NCBI GenBank assembly: GCA_019550975.1
Contig: SDWH01000001.1
Coordinates: 1-64,000 of the forward strand
Direction of reading: 5' to 3'
Origin: Bacteroidales bacterium SW299
GTDB taxonomy: Bacteria; Bacteroidota; Bacteroidia; Bacteroidales; Bacteroidaceae
Length of the DNA: 64,000 bases
The first letter of the stretch is position 1. Each line of letters begins with the position of its first letter. The notes under the pieces are model-generated. The model ran no database searches and was not told the DNA's origin. It saw only the letters and a list, made by a program, of their open reading frames with translations. A program made the position numbers and the translations under genes. Shown here in pieces: positions 16,137 to 23,074 of this stretch.

Positions 16137-16188
16137 TTCTTTGTCTGCAAAATTAGCAAAAATACTGTGTGTCAGGAAAGAATATCGG

Positions 16189-18201
16189 TTATTCTTCCTC
16201 CTCCTTAATCAAATGGCACAGCTCCGGGTCATTCTTGATACGGGTTATCTCGTCTTCGACAATCTGCCGGACTTCCTGACGGATGCGTTCGTAGTTGGCT
16301 TGTATTTCCTCCTGCATCCGGTCGTTGCCATCCTTGTCGGTGAAGTCGATAATCTGCGGCAGCTTCACGTAACGGGCAGTTTCCCGTTTCACCTTCTCGT
16401 TGTCCACCACGATTTCACAGTGGAAAATCTTCTGTTCTATCCGTTCATCGAAGTTGTCCGCCACCGCCCCCACGAACATGCCTTGCGTGAGGTTGGATAT
16501 TTTGCTGGCAGGTATCAGGCTGTCCATCTGGGTGCTTATCGAGGTGGACTTCTCCCGCTGGTTGATTGTCATGCTCTGCCGTTTCTGCAACACCTTCCCG
16601 AAACGCTCCGACAGGATTTTTGCCGTTTCCCCGACCACCTGACCGCTAAACACGTTGCCTACCGTATTTTGTATCACACGGCTTTCCTTGTCCCCGTAGT
16701 CACGGGTAAGCTGGCTGTAATCCTGAAAGCCCAGCAGAACCGCCACCTTGTTGCTTCGGGCGGTCGCAATCAGGTTGTCAAGACCACGGAAATAGATAGT
16801 GGGCAACTCGTCTATAATCACCGAACTTTTAAGCTGACCTTTCTTGTTTATCAGCTTCACTATTCTACTGTTATACAATCCCAGTGCCGCCGAATAGATG
16901 TTCTGGCGGTCGGGATTGTTGCCGACAACCAGTATTTTAGGCTCTTTCGGGTTGTTTATATCCAGCGAGAAATCATCGCCCGTCATTACCCAGTAAAGTG
17001 CCGGGCTTATCATACGGGAAAGCGGGATTTTGGCACTCGCTATCTGCCCCTGCAACTGCTCTTGGGCATCAGATTCCCAAGCGTCCACGAACGGGGAAAG
17101 ATAATTTTCCAGTTCGGGATAACTGCGCAAAATCGTGAACACATCGGCGTATTTCTTGTTCAACAGTTCAATGGCATGGGGGAACGTGCAATACCTGCCG
17201 CCCTGATAGATGCGCAAATACCAAATGATAGCCGCCAAAAGGATAATCGGGCTTTCCACGAAGAAGTCGCCCTGCTTGGTTATCCAACTGCGATTGAGGT
17301 TGAGCATAATCGTATAGCTGGCTTCGTAAGCGTCCGCTATGTCCGACATGAAGCTGGCGTTTATCGGGTTGCACCGGTGGCTCCTGCGTGGGTCGTCAAA
17401 ATTGATAATGTAAAACTTGGGCTTGACCTTGTAGCCGTCCAAATGCGTGAGCAAATGATTATATGCTATTTCCGACAGGTCGGGAAACTTATAATCATAA
17501 CAGTAGAGTGCAAAACCCTTCTCGATTTGCTGTTTTATGTAATTGTTTACCACTGCGTATGACTTTCCGCTTCCCGGCGTGCCCAGCACAAGGCTGGCAC
17601 GGAACGGGTTCACCACATTTATCCAGCCGTTGTTCCATTTCTTCTTATAATAGAAACGGGTGGGCAGGTTTATCGAATACTCGTTCTCGATAAGCCGGGT
17701 TTCCTGCTGGAAACTCTCGTTCTCGGTGTTAAAGACATCATCCATAAGATTGTTCTTCAACAGGCGGGACATCCATGTACCCGCCATGAGCAGGCATATA
17801 TAGCCCGCAGACAGCGTGGCGATGTAAAATGCCGTGTCCGCCGTATGCGGCAAGGGCAGTTCCAGCAGCCACCAGTTCAGGAAGAACAGCACTACACCCG
17901 CCGCAAGGCAGCAATGTATCTTCGTCCAAGTTATCTTCTCGTTCTTCACCCCCTTTGTCCCGATGCACGACAGGGCGAGAAACACCACCGCAAAAAGTTT
18001 CGTCCACAGCATGGACGAGAACAGCCCGGTGGTATGCTGGAAGTTCCACAAAATCTTGTCAATCACCTCAAAGGTTACTCCCCATCCTTTCAGGCTGGAG
18101 TAACAGAACCAGTACATGTTTATTCCCACGAATAAAATACTGATTGCCCGCATAAAGTCCATGACCCTTGCAAGCCCCCTCAAATCATCTTCCTGTTGCA
18201 T
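16189..18201 (-). CDS. mobC: Type IV coupling protein MobC/TraG (VirD4-like)
   Basis: A 670-residue protein. Transmembrane segments in the first 150 residues are followed by a VirD4/TraG-type ATPase with Walker A LGTPGSGKSYAVV near residue 205 and Walker B SVIIDELPTIYF. The segment VLLGFQDYSQLTRDYGDKES is typical of this family. The hexameric coupling protein carries the relaxase-DNA complex to the transfer channel. The C-terminus is acidic, ending in a run of glutamates, a usual docking feature. It is the last gene of mobA-mobB-mobC, 17 bp after mobB. Confidence 0.88.
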   Translation of the reverse strand: MQQEDDLRGLARVMDFMRAISILFVGINMYWFCYSSLKGWGVTFEVIDKILWNFQHTTGLFSSMLWTKLFAVVFLALSCIGTKGVKNEKITWTKIHCCLAAGVVLFFLNWWLLELPLPHTADTAFYIATLSAGYICLLMAGTWMSRLLKNNLMDDVFNTENESFQQETRLIENEYSINLPTRFYYKKKWNNGWINVVNPFRASLVLGTPGSGKSYAVVNNYIKQQIEKGFALYCYDYKFPDLSEIAYNHLLTHLDGYKVKPKFYIINFDDPRRSHRCNPINASFMSDIADAYEASYTIMLNLNRSWITKQGDFFVESPIILLAAIIWYLRIYQGGRYCTFPHAIELLNKKYADVFTILRSYPELENYLSPFVDAWESDAQEQLQGQIASAKIPLSRMISPALYWVMTGDDFSLDINNPKEPKILVVGNNPDRQNIYSAALGLYNSRIVKLINKKGQLKSSVIIDELPTIYFRGLDNLIATARSNKVAVLLGFQDYSQLTRDYGDKESRVIQNTVGNVFSGQVVGETAKILSERFGKVLQKRQSMTINQREKSTSISTQMDSLIPASKISNLTQGMFVGAVADNFDERIEQKIFHCEIVVDNEKVKRETARYVKLPQIIDFTDKDGNDRMQEEIQANYERIRQEVRQIVEDEITRIKNDPELCHLIKEEEE

Positions 18202-18218
18202 AGTCGTATGTTTTTAAG

Positions 18219-19472
18219 TTATTCGATGCGTCTTGTGCGCTTCTTTTTCTTCTTTCTCTTTTGCCCGGCGGTGTCCTGCGGCGGTTCTTCTCCTATGGAA
18301 GATCCGCCGAACAACCCGCCCAGTCCGCTGACCGGAAGCCGTGCCGCCGTATGCGGCTGCTGCGTGAAGTCCTGCCCTTGTCCCCGCTGCGGAGCAACGC
18401 TTTCGGTCTGTCCCGTTTGGACATCCGAATACAGGTCATTGAACACGTTCGCCGAAAACTCCTTGCCCAAACGTGAACCGTTCAATACCACCCGGCTGTC
18501 GTGGTCGATGAACGTAACGCCATAGATGCGCCCGCTGTCGTTCTGCCGGAACACCACGTCAATGCCCTGCCGTTTCAGTTCCTGTTCAAACTTTTGTCGG
18601 TTACGGGCGGTCTGCATGGCTGCGGCGACAATCTTCCGGGTACGCTCTTTCAGCTTCCCGTCCTTAATCGTCTTGCCAGACTTTTCCATCCTGCACAGCA
18701 CCGCTTCGTAGCCTACCGACTTGCCGATGCGGGATGCCTTTACCGGGTTGCCCACCTTTTCGCCCTTATCGTCCGTGGCGGAATAGACAATGCCCTGATA
18801 GGGTCTGCCGTTTATTTCCCCCTTGACTTCCTCGGCGCACACGTTGCAGGTGGCAAGCAACGCCCTGTACTCCCCGAACGACTGGAAGCGGTAGCCGTAA
18901 CAAGCCGCTTTTACGGTATTGCCAATCTGGTGCTTCACGTCCCCGGCTGCGTAATCGACCTTTTTAAGTTCGGGGCGTTCGGCACGCTCCTTTCTCTCCG
19001 CCGGATGCAGGTTGTATTTCCGTTCCAGTTCACGGGTAATCTGCTTGCTTCTCCGGTGCTCGAACCTGTCATTCAGCGGCTTGCCGTTTTCGTCCACCCG
19101 TAAGCCCACGATGTGGATATGGTGGCGGTCGATGTCCTCGTGTTTATAGACCAAATAAGGCTGGTCGCCATAGCCCAACTTCCGCATATACTCCCGTGCG
19201 ATGTCGGAAAGTTGGCTGTCCGAAAGCACGTCTTCCGGGTGCGGGTTTATGGAAATGTGCAATATCGGCTTCTTGGTGGACAAATGGACGGGCATCTGCA
19301 TTTCAAAGCTGCGCATACACCCGCCGATGCTGGAATGCCCGTCCTCGTCCAACAGCATTTTATTGGAGAAAAGCACCTTCGCTTCCCCGTTGTCCACCTT
19401 TTCCTGATTGTATGCCAGTGCGCCGAACATGGAACTTCCCGTACTTATTTTGGCAACCATAGTTCCCTGCAC
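18219..19472 (-). CDS. mobB: Relaxase MobB
   Basis: A 417-residue relaxase/mobilisation nuclease. The N-terminus (VAKISTGSSMFGALAYNQEK) carries the candidate catalytic tyrosine. The histidine triad is in DRHHIHIVGLRVDENGKPL, the metal-binding motif of MOBP-type relaxases. It nicks oriT and stays bound to the 5' end of the transferred strand. The C-terminal part is Gln/Arg/Lys-rich. It overlaps the end of mobA by 28 bp; ATG at 19460 is an alternative start. Confidence 0.88.
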   Translation of the reverse strand: MQGTMVAKISTGSSMFGALAYNQEKVDNGEAKVLFSNKMLLDEDGHSSIGGCMRSFEMQMPVHLSTKKPILHISINPHPEDVLSDSQLSDIAREYMRKLGYGDQPYLVYKHEDIDRHHIHIVGLRVDENGKPLNDRFEHRRSKQITRELERKYNLHPAERKERAERPELKKVDYAAGDVKHQIGNTVKAACYGYRFQSFGEYRALLATCNVCAEEVKGEINGRPYQGIVYSATDDKGEKVGNPVKASRIGKSVGYEAVLCRMEKSGKTIKDGKLKERTRKIVAAAMQTARNRQKFEQELKRQGIDVVFRQNDSGRIYGVTFIDHDSRVVLNGSRLGKEFSANVFNDLYSDVQTGQTESVAPQRGQGQDFTQQPHTAARLPVSGLGGLFGGSSIGEEPPQDTAGQKRKKKKKRTRRIE

Positions 19473-19867
19473 TCGTTTGTCAGGTCGATAACCTGACGGT
19501 TCAACATAGCCAGTTCGGTAGTCGCTTTCTCCAGTTTATAGAGAAAAGCGAGTGCCTTTTTCTCCGAAAAGTTGCTATTTAGAGCCTTTACCACTTGGTT
19601 GTAATTGACCGCTACCGCTCTGAATTGCGCATAAAATTCGGTCAGTCGGGCGCAATACTCGACCGCCGACTTGTCCACTTTCACCACCCGGAACGGCTCG
19701 CCGAAGATACGTGCGGCGATGAAACGGGACTTGCTCGAAACACCCGACTGCTCCCACTGCGAGAGGAAGCGGGCGTTCTCCCGGTCGTTCAGGTAAAGTA
19801 CATGGCGATGTTTCGCCGGGTCTTGGAGGGCAGGGCGACCGCCCTTGCTGTTTTTCCTTGTTTCCAT
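19445..19867 (-). CDS. mobA: Mobilisation accessory protein MobA
   Basis: A 140-residue basic protein of the MobA/BmgA type. It begins with a lysine- and arginine-rich segment (RKNSKGGRPALQDPAKHRH), has a ribbon-helix-helix-like section (VLYLNDRENARFLSQWEQSG), and ends in a helical C-terminus. It is expected to bind oriT and recruit the relaxase. First gene of the leftward mob operon. The intergenic region upstream is the likely oriT. Confidence 0.8.
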   Translation of the reverse strand: METRKNSKGGRPALQDPAKHRHVLYLNDRENARFLSQWEQSGVSSKSRFIAARIFGEPFRVVKVDKSAVEYCARLTEFYAQFRAVAVNYNQVVKALNSNFSEKKALAFLYKLEKATTELAMLNRQVIDLTNECRELWLPK

Positions 19868-20140
19868 ACTTCCTTGAATTAAAAAATCACGACTTCGGAG
19901 TGTTTTTTACCCCCGCAAGGGGCAAGGCGTTTTCAGGCACGGAAAACGGTTTCGTGTGCCACGAAACACACCTTGCTATTTTCTGGCGAAAATCGAAAAT
20001 CCGTCCGGGACGGATTGGGGTCTGCATCAGACGGCAAGCCCTGCCGTTCACCAGCACCGTTACACGTCTTTACCCCTTGCGGCTCGTTACTCCGCTGCAA
20101 AGTAACGGTGATTTATAATGCTGTAAAATAGGCAGTTGGT
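19868..20140. other. Candidate oriT region upstream of mobA
   Basis: This non-coding stretch is full of inverted repeats: GTTTCGTG/CACGAAAC around 19949-19968, a near-perfect 19-bp palindrome at 19998-20016 (AATCCGTCC/GGACGGATT), and CACCGTTAC/GTAACGGTG (20055-20063 with 20102-20110). Relaxase genes are usually next to their oriT, and this gap lies directly upstream of mobA-mobB. The nick site cannot be read. Confidence 0.5.
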
Positions 20141-20176
20141 GGACAAAACGGGACACGAAAGGACAAATCGGGACAC
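20141..20176 (+). repeat. Tandem 16-bp motif, site 2
   Basis: GGACAAAACGGGACAC at 20141-20156 and GGACAAATCGGGACAC at 20161-20176, with 4 bp between (20-bp period). It lies between the oriT candidate and the parA-tra operon. Confidence 0.65.
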
Positions 20177-20216
20177 ATCTAAAAACGGACGTTTTTTCTC
20201 CTTTTATTTGCATAAG

Positions 20217-20367
20217 ATTTCAAGATTGAAAGCAAGATTGAAAGACACATTTCAATCAGGCAGGAACGGTTGAAAGCAGGATTTCAAGAAAACGTGATTG
20301 CTGGATTTCAAGAAAGAATGAAAGCAGGAAAGCAAGATTGAAATAAAGCAGTCTTTCCATATTTCAA
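20217..20367. repeat. Iteron-like cluster of TTTCAA/TTGAAA boxes before parA
   Basis: Nine exact copies of TTTCAA in either orientation start at 20217, 20226, 20238, 20250, 20270, 20282, 20306, 20338 and 20362, with an imperfect one near 20319. Many starts are 12 or 24 bp apart. The cluster fills the leader of the parA-tra operon and could be an operator, a centromere-like site or a replication iteron set. Confidence 0.55.
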
Positions 20368-20440
20368 GCCTGCAATATGGAAAGCCCGAATGATTGGAAG
20401 CAATAAACAAATATATCAACCAATAATGAACGGAAGCAAT

Positions 20441-21211
20441 ATGGAAAACGAGAAAACACCCCTTTATGTCGCCTTTTCCACCCAGAAGGGCGGGGTCGGC
20501 AAAACCACCTTTACCGTGCTTGCGGCGAGTTACCTCTATTACCTCAAAGGCTACGATGTGGCGGTAGTCGATTGCGACTACCCGCAACACTCCATTGCCG
20601 GGATGCGCAAGCGTGATGCCGAACAGGTCGGGGCGGACGAGGATTACAAGCGCATGGCGTATGAACAGTTCACCCGTCTGGGGAAGAAAGCCTACCCGGT
20701 GCTGTGCAGTTCGCCCGAAAAGGCGATAGCCACGGCTGACGGATATACGGCAGAAGCCGGACACGTGCCGGACATCGTGTTTTTTGACCTGCCGGGCACG
20801 GTGAACAGCGAGGGCGTGATAAACTCCCTTGCGGGCATGGACTATATCTTCACCCCGATTTCCGCCGATAAGGTGGTTCTTGAAAGCAGCCTGTCGTTTG
20901 CGGTGGCTATCCAAAAGCTGCTGGTGAGGAATGAAGCCTGCCGACTTGCCGGGCTGTACCTCTTCTGGAACATGGTGGACGGTCGGGAGAAAACCGACCT
21001 CTATGCCGCCTATGACAAGACGATAAAGGAACTGGAACTGCCGCTGATGAAAACCTTTATCCCCGACACCAAACGCTACAAAAAAGAACTGGTGACGGAC
21101 AGGAAGGCGGTGTTCCGCTCCACGCTCTTTCCCGCCAGCCGCCCGCTGGTAAGGGGCAGCAACTTGGAAGAACTGATAACAGAAATGATGTATTACATTA
21201 AATTACAATGA
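20441..21211 (+). CDS. ParA-family ATPase (TraA position)
   Basis: A deviant Walker ATPase of about 256 residues from ATG 20441; an in-frame ATG at 20390 would add 17 residues. Walker A is STQKGGVGKTTFTVLAA; Walker A' is VAVVDCDYPQ; Walker B is VFFDLPGTV. ParA proteins move DNA or protein cargo over the nucleoid. In Bacteroidales ICEs this gene starts the tra operon (traA) and its exact job is unsettled. It is followed 1 bp later by a DUF3408 protein with a ribbon-helix-helix end, resembling a ParA/RHH partition pair. Confidence 0.85.
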   Translation: MENEKTPLYVAFSTQKGGVGKTTFTVLAASYLYYLKGYDVAVVDCDYPQHSIAGMRKRDAEQVGADEDYKRMAYEQFTRLGKKAYPVLCSSPEKAIATADGYTAEAGHVPDIVFFDLPGTVNSEGVINSLAGMDYIFTPISADKVVLESSLSFAVAIQKLLVRNEACRLAGLYLFWNMVDGREKTDLYAAYDKTIKELELPLMKTFIPDTKRYKKELVTDRKAVFRSTLFPASRPLVRGSNLEELITEMMYYIKLQ

Positions 21212-21212
21212 T

Positions 21213-21641
21213 ATGGCAAAGCAAAACGGCACTCTGCCGAAAATAGACGAGGATTTCATGCGGGAACTTATCTCGCAGGGTGTCCCCGCCAAGCAGGACA
21301 AGCAGCCGGAGGACATACCGAACCCCGGCGGCGAAACGGGCATCACCCAAGAGGGACAACAAACGGAAACGGTACGGATGGAGAAACCGACACCCCGCAG
21401 GCGCAAGGGTTGCACGGGCGACTACCGGGAAACCTACTTCCAGAAAGTGGAACTGGCAGACCGACAACCCTTGTACGTGAGCCGAGCCACCCACGAGAAA
21501 CTGATGCGTATCGTGACGGTGATAGGCGGGCGCAAGGTGACGGTAAGCAGCTACGTGGAAAATATTCTGCTGCGGCACTTCGAACAGTACCAAGACGAGA
21601 TAAACGCCTTGTACGAAAGCCACTTCCAAAAGCCTGTCTGA
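21213..21641 (+). CDS. DUF3408 protein with ribbon-helix-helix-like C-terminus (TraB position)
   Basis: A 142-residue protein. The first 70 residues are low-complexity and charged. The C-terminal half (PLYVSRATHEKLMRIVTVIG, then KVTVSSYVENILLRHFEQY) looks like a ribbon-helix-helix DNA-binding domain. DUF3408 proteins follow ParA in Bacteroidales tra operons. With ParA it may form a partition-like or transfer-regulating complex. The tandem 16-bp motif at 20141 and 21812 is a plausible target (inference). Confidence 0.75.
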   Translation: MAKQNGTLPKIDEDFMRELISQGVPAKQDKQPEDIPNPGGETGITQEGQQTETVRMEKPTPRRRKGCTGDYRETYFQKVELADRQPLYVSRATHEKLMRIVTVIGGRKVTVSSYVENILLRHFEQYQDEINALYESHFQKPV

Positions 21642-21643
21642 CT

Positions 21644-22270
21644 ATGATAACCTATTGCATACTTACCGGGCTTCTGGTGTACTATATCGCCCTGTGGCTG
21701 TGGTATCGCCATGCGGACAACAGGCGTTCCGAAAAGGGAACAAATGATAAAACCGTTCCCGAAAGTCAGGCGGACGGCTACACGCTGATAGGCGAGAGCC
21801 GCTACAAGGGTGGACTAATCGGGACAGTGCAGGACAAATCGGGACATCTCCCGCAAGCGGCTGAAAATGATACTATTTTTGCGGCGCAAGCTGCCGGACA
21901 GCCGGACGAAACGCCCGACTACGGGGATGACGAACCCGATTACGAGGACGAAGAAATATCCGGGTACATGGACGGGTACGATGATACGGGCAGGGCTGCG
22001 GGCGTGAGCTTTGAGGAACTGGGCGAAACGGTACGCACGGCGAACGCCGACAACTCCACCGAAACGGAACAGCGGCAAGCCGCCGTGACGCTGGCTCGGA
22101 TTGAGGGGACGAACCTCTACGATGCGGTAGTGGAGAACATCAACGGCGGGCTGGCAAAGGTGGCGGAACTGCTGGGACGCAACGAAGCGGAACTGGCTGC
22201 GGCTGCTCCCGCCGGAACTGGCAATACCAGCGGGGAATACGAAGCGTTCGACATGAACGAGTATCTGTAA
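21644..22270 (+). CDS. Conjugal transfer protein TraD-like
   Basis: A 208-residue protein from ATG 21644, 2 bp after the previous stop. The longer frame back to 21410 only shadows the DUF3408 gene. There is one N-terminal membrane segment (ITYCILTGLLVYYIALWLWY), then a very acidic linker (YGDDEPDYEDEEISGYMDGY) and a helical C-terminal domain. Position and layout match TraD of CTnDOT-like elements, whose function is not known. The coding sequence holds site 3 of the tandem 16-bp motif. Confidence 0.65.
   Translation: MITYCILTGLLVYYIALWLWYRHADNRRSEKGTNDKTVPESQADGYTLIGESRYKGGLIGTVQDKSGHLPQAAENDTIFAAQAAGQPDETPDYGDDEPDYEDEEISGYMDGYDDTGRAAGVSFEELGETVRTANADNSTETEQRQAAVTLARIEGTNLYDAVVENINGGLAKVAELLGRNEAELAAAAPAGTGNTSGEYEAFDMNEYL
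21812..21847 (+). repeat. Tandem 16-bp motif, site 3 (inside the traD-like gene)
   Basis: GGACTAATCGGGACAG at 21812-21827 and GGACAAATCGGGACAT at 21832-21847, again with a 4-bp gap and 20-bp period. It lies within the coding region, encoding the segment around LIGTVQDKSGHL. Confidence 0.6.
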
Positions 22271-22348
22271 CATAACAAGTAACGATATGAAGCAACGTGA
22301 TTACGGTTGATTGGCAATACTGACACCAACAGACGGCATCCGTGCCGC

Positions 22349-22369
22349 AACCACTAAAATTTCAAATTA
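22349..22369 (+). repeat. ICE leader motif copy 3
   Basis: AACCACTAAAATTTCAAATT and one further A, in the gap before traE. It resembles the copies at 11018, 14527 and 29803. Confidence 0.5.
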
Positions 22370-22431
22370 TTCATCCGCCGTGCGGCAGCGGACTATCCAC
22401 CCGCTGTCCCGGCATTAAAATCCAATTCGCA

Positions 22432-22728
22432 ATGAAAAAGAAAATCTTTTTGTCGGCGGCTCTCCTTGCCGCTGTGGTAAGTGCCTACGCACAAGGTAAC
22501 GGACAGGCGGGCATTACCGAAGCCACCAACATGATAACCGGGTATTTCGACCCCGGAACAAAGCTGGTGTACGCAATCGGGGCGGTCTGCGGCTTGATTG
22601 GCGGTGTAAAAGTGTATAACAAGTTCTCAAGCGGTGACCCCGATACCAGCAAGACCGCCGCAAGCTGGTTCGGGGCGTGCATCTTCCTGATTGTCGCCGC
22701 CACTATCCTGCGTTCGTTCTTCCTCTAA
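22432..22728 (+). CDS. traE: TraE, DUF4134 conjugal transfer protein (pilin-like)
   Basis: A 98-residue protein from ATG 22432; the longer frame from 22342 includes leader motif sequence and is rejected. A signal peptide (MKKKIFLSAALLAAVVSAYAQ) is followed by two hydrophobic segments (LVYAIGAVCGLIGGV and FGACIFLIVAATILRSFFL). Size and topology match TraE/DUF4134, the VirB2-like small membrane subunit of Bacteroidales T4SS. It is followed 10 bp later by traF. Confidence 0.85.
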   Translation: MKKKIFLSAALLAAVVSAYAQGNGQAGITEATNMITGYFDPGTKLVYAIGAVCGLIGGVKVYNKFSSGDPDTSKTAASWFGACIFLIVAATILRSFFL

Positions 22729-22738
22729 AACGGCGGCT

Positions 22739-23074
22739 ATGTCTGAATATCCGGTAAACAGGGGTATCGGGAAGCCGGTGGAGTTCAAGGGGCTGAAAAG
22801 CCAGTACCTTTTCATCTTTGCGGGCGGCTTGCTCGCCGTGTTCGTGGTGTTCATCGTCTTGTTCATGGCAGGCGTGAACCAGTGGCTATGTATCGGTTTC
22901 ATCGTGTCGGCTTCGCTGCTGCTCGTATGGCAGACTTTCCGGCTCAATGCCAAGTACGGCACGCACGGACTGATGAAAGCTGCCGCCCGCAAAAGACATC
23001 CCCGCTTCATCATCAGCCGAAAGGCGATACCCAGATTATTCACCTATAAAAAAAGGAAGGAAGAAAGACCATGA
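22739..23074 (+). CDS. traF: TraF, DUF4133 (VirB3-like)
   Basis: A 111-residue inner-membrane protein from ATG 22739. It has the conserved opening YPVNRGIGKPVEFKGLKSQY, two adjacent transmembrane segments, and a basic C-terminus. DUF4133/TraF has the VirB3 role, anchoring the VirB4-like ATPase. It overlaps traG by 4 bp. Confidence 0.85.
   Translation: MSEYPVNRGIGKPVEFKGLKSQYLFIFAGGLLAVFVVFIVLFMAGVNQWLCIGFIVSASLLLVWQTFRLNAKYGTHGLMKAAARKRHPRFIISRKAIPRLFTYKKRKEERP

Noticed and set aside
16141-17562. Plus-strand open frame of 473 codons
   Set aside because: It lies opposite mobC, whose ATPase motifs are clear; composition is that of an antisense shadow.
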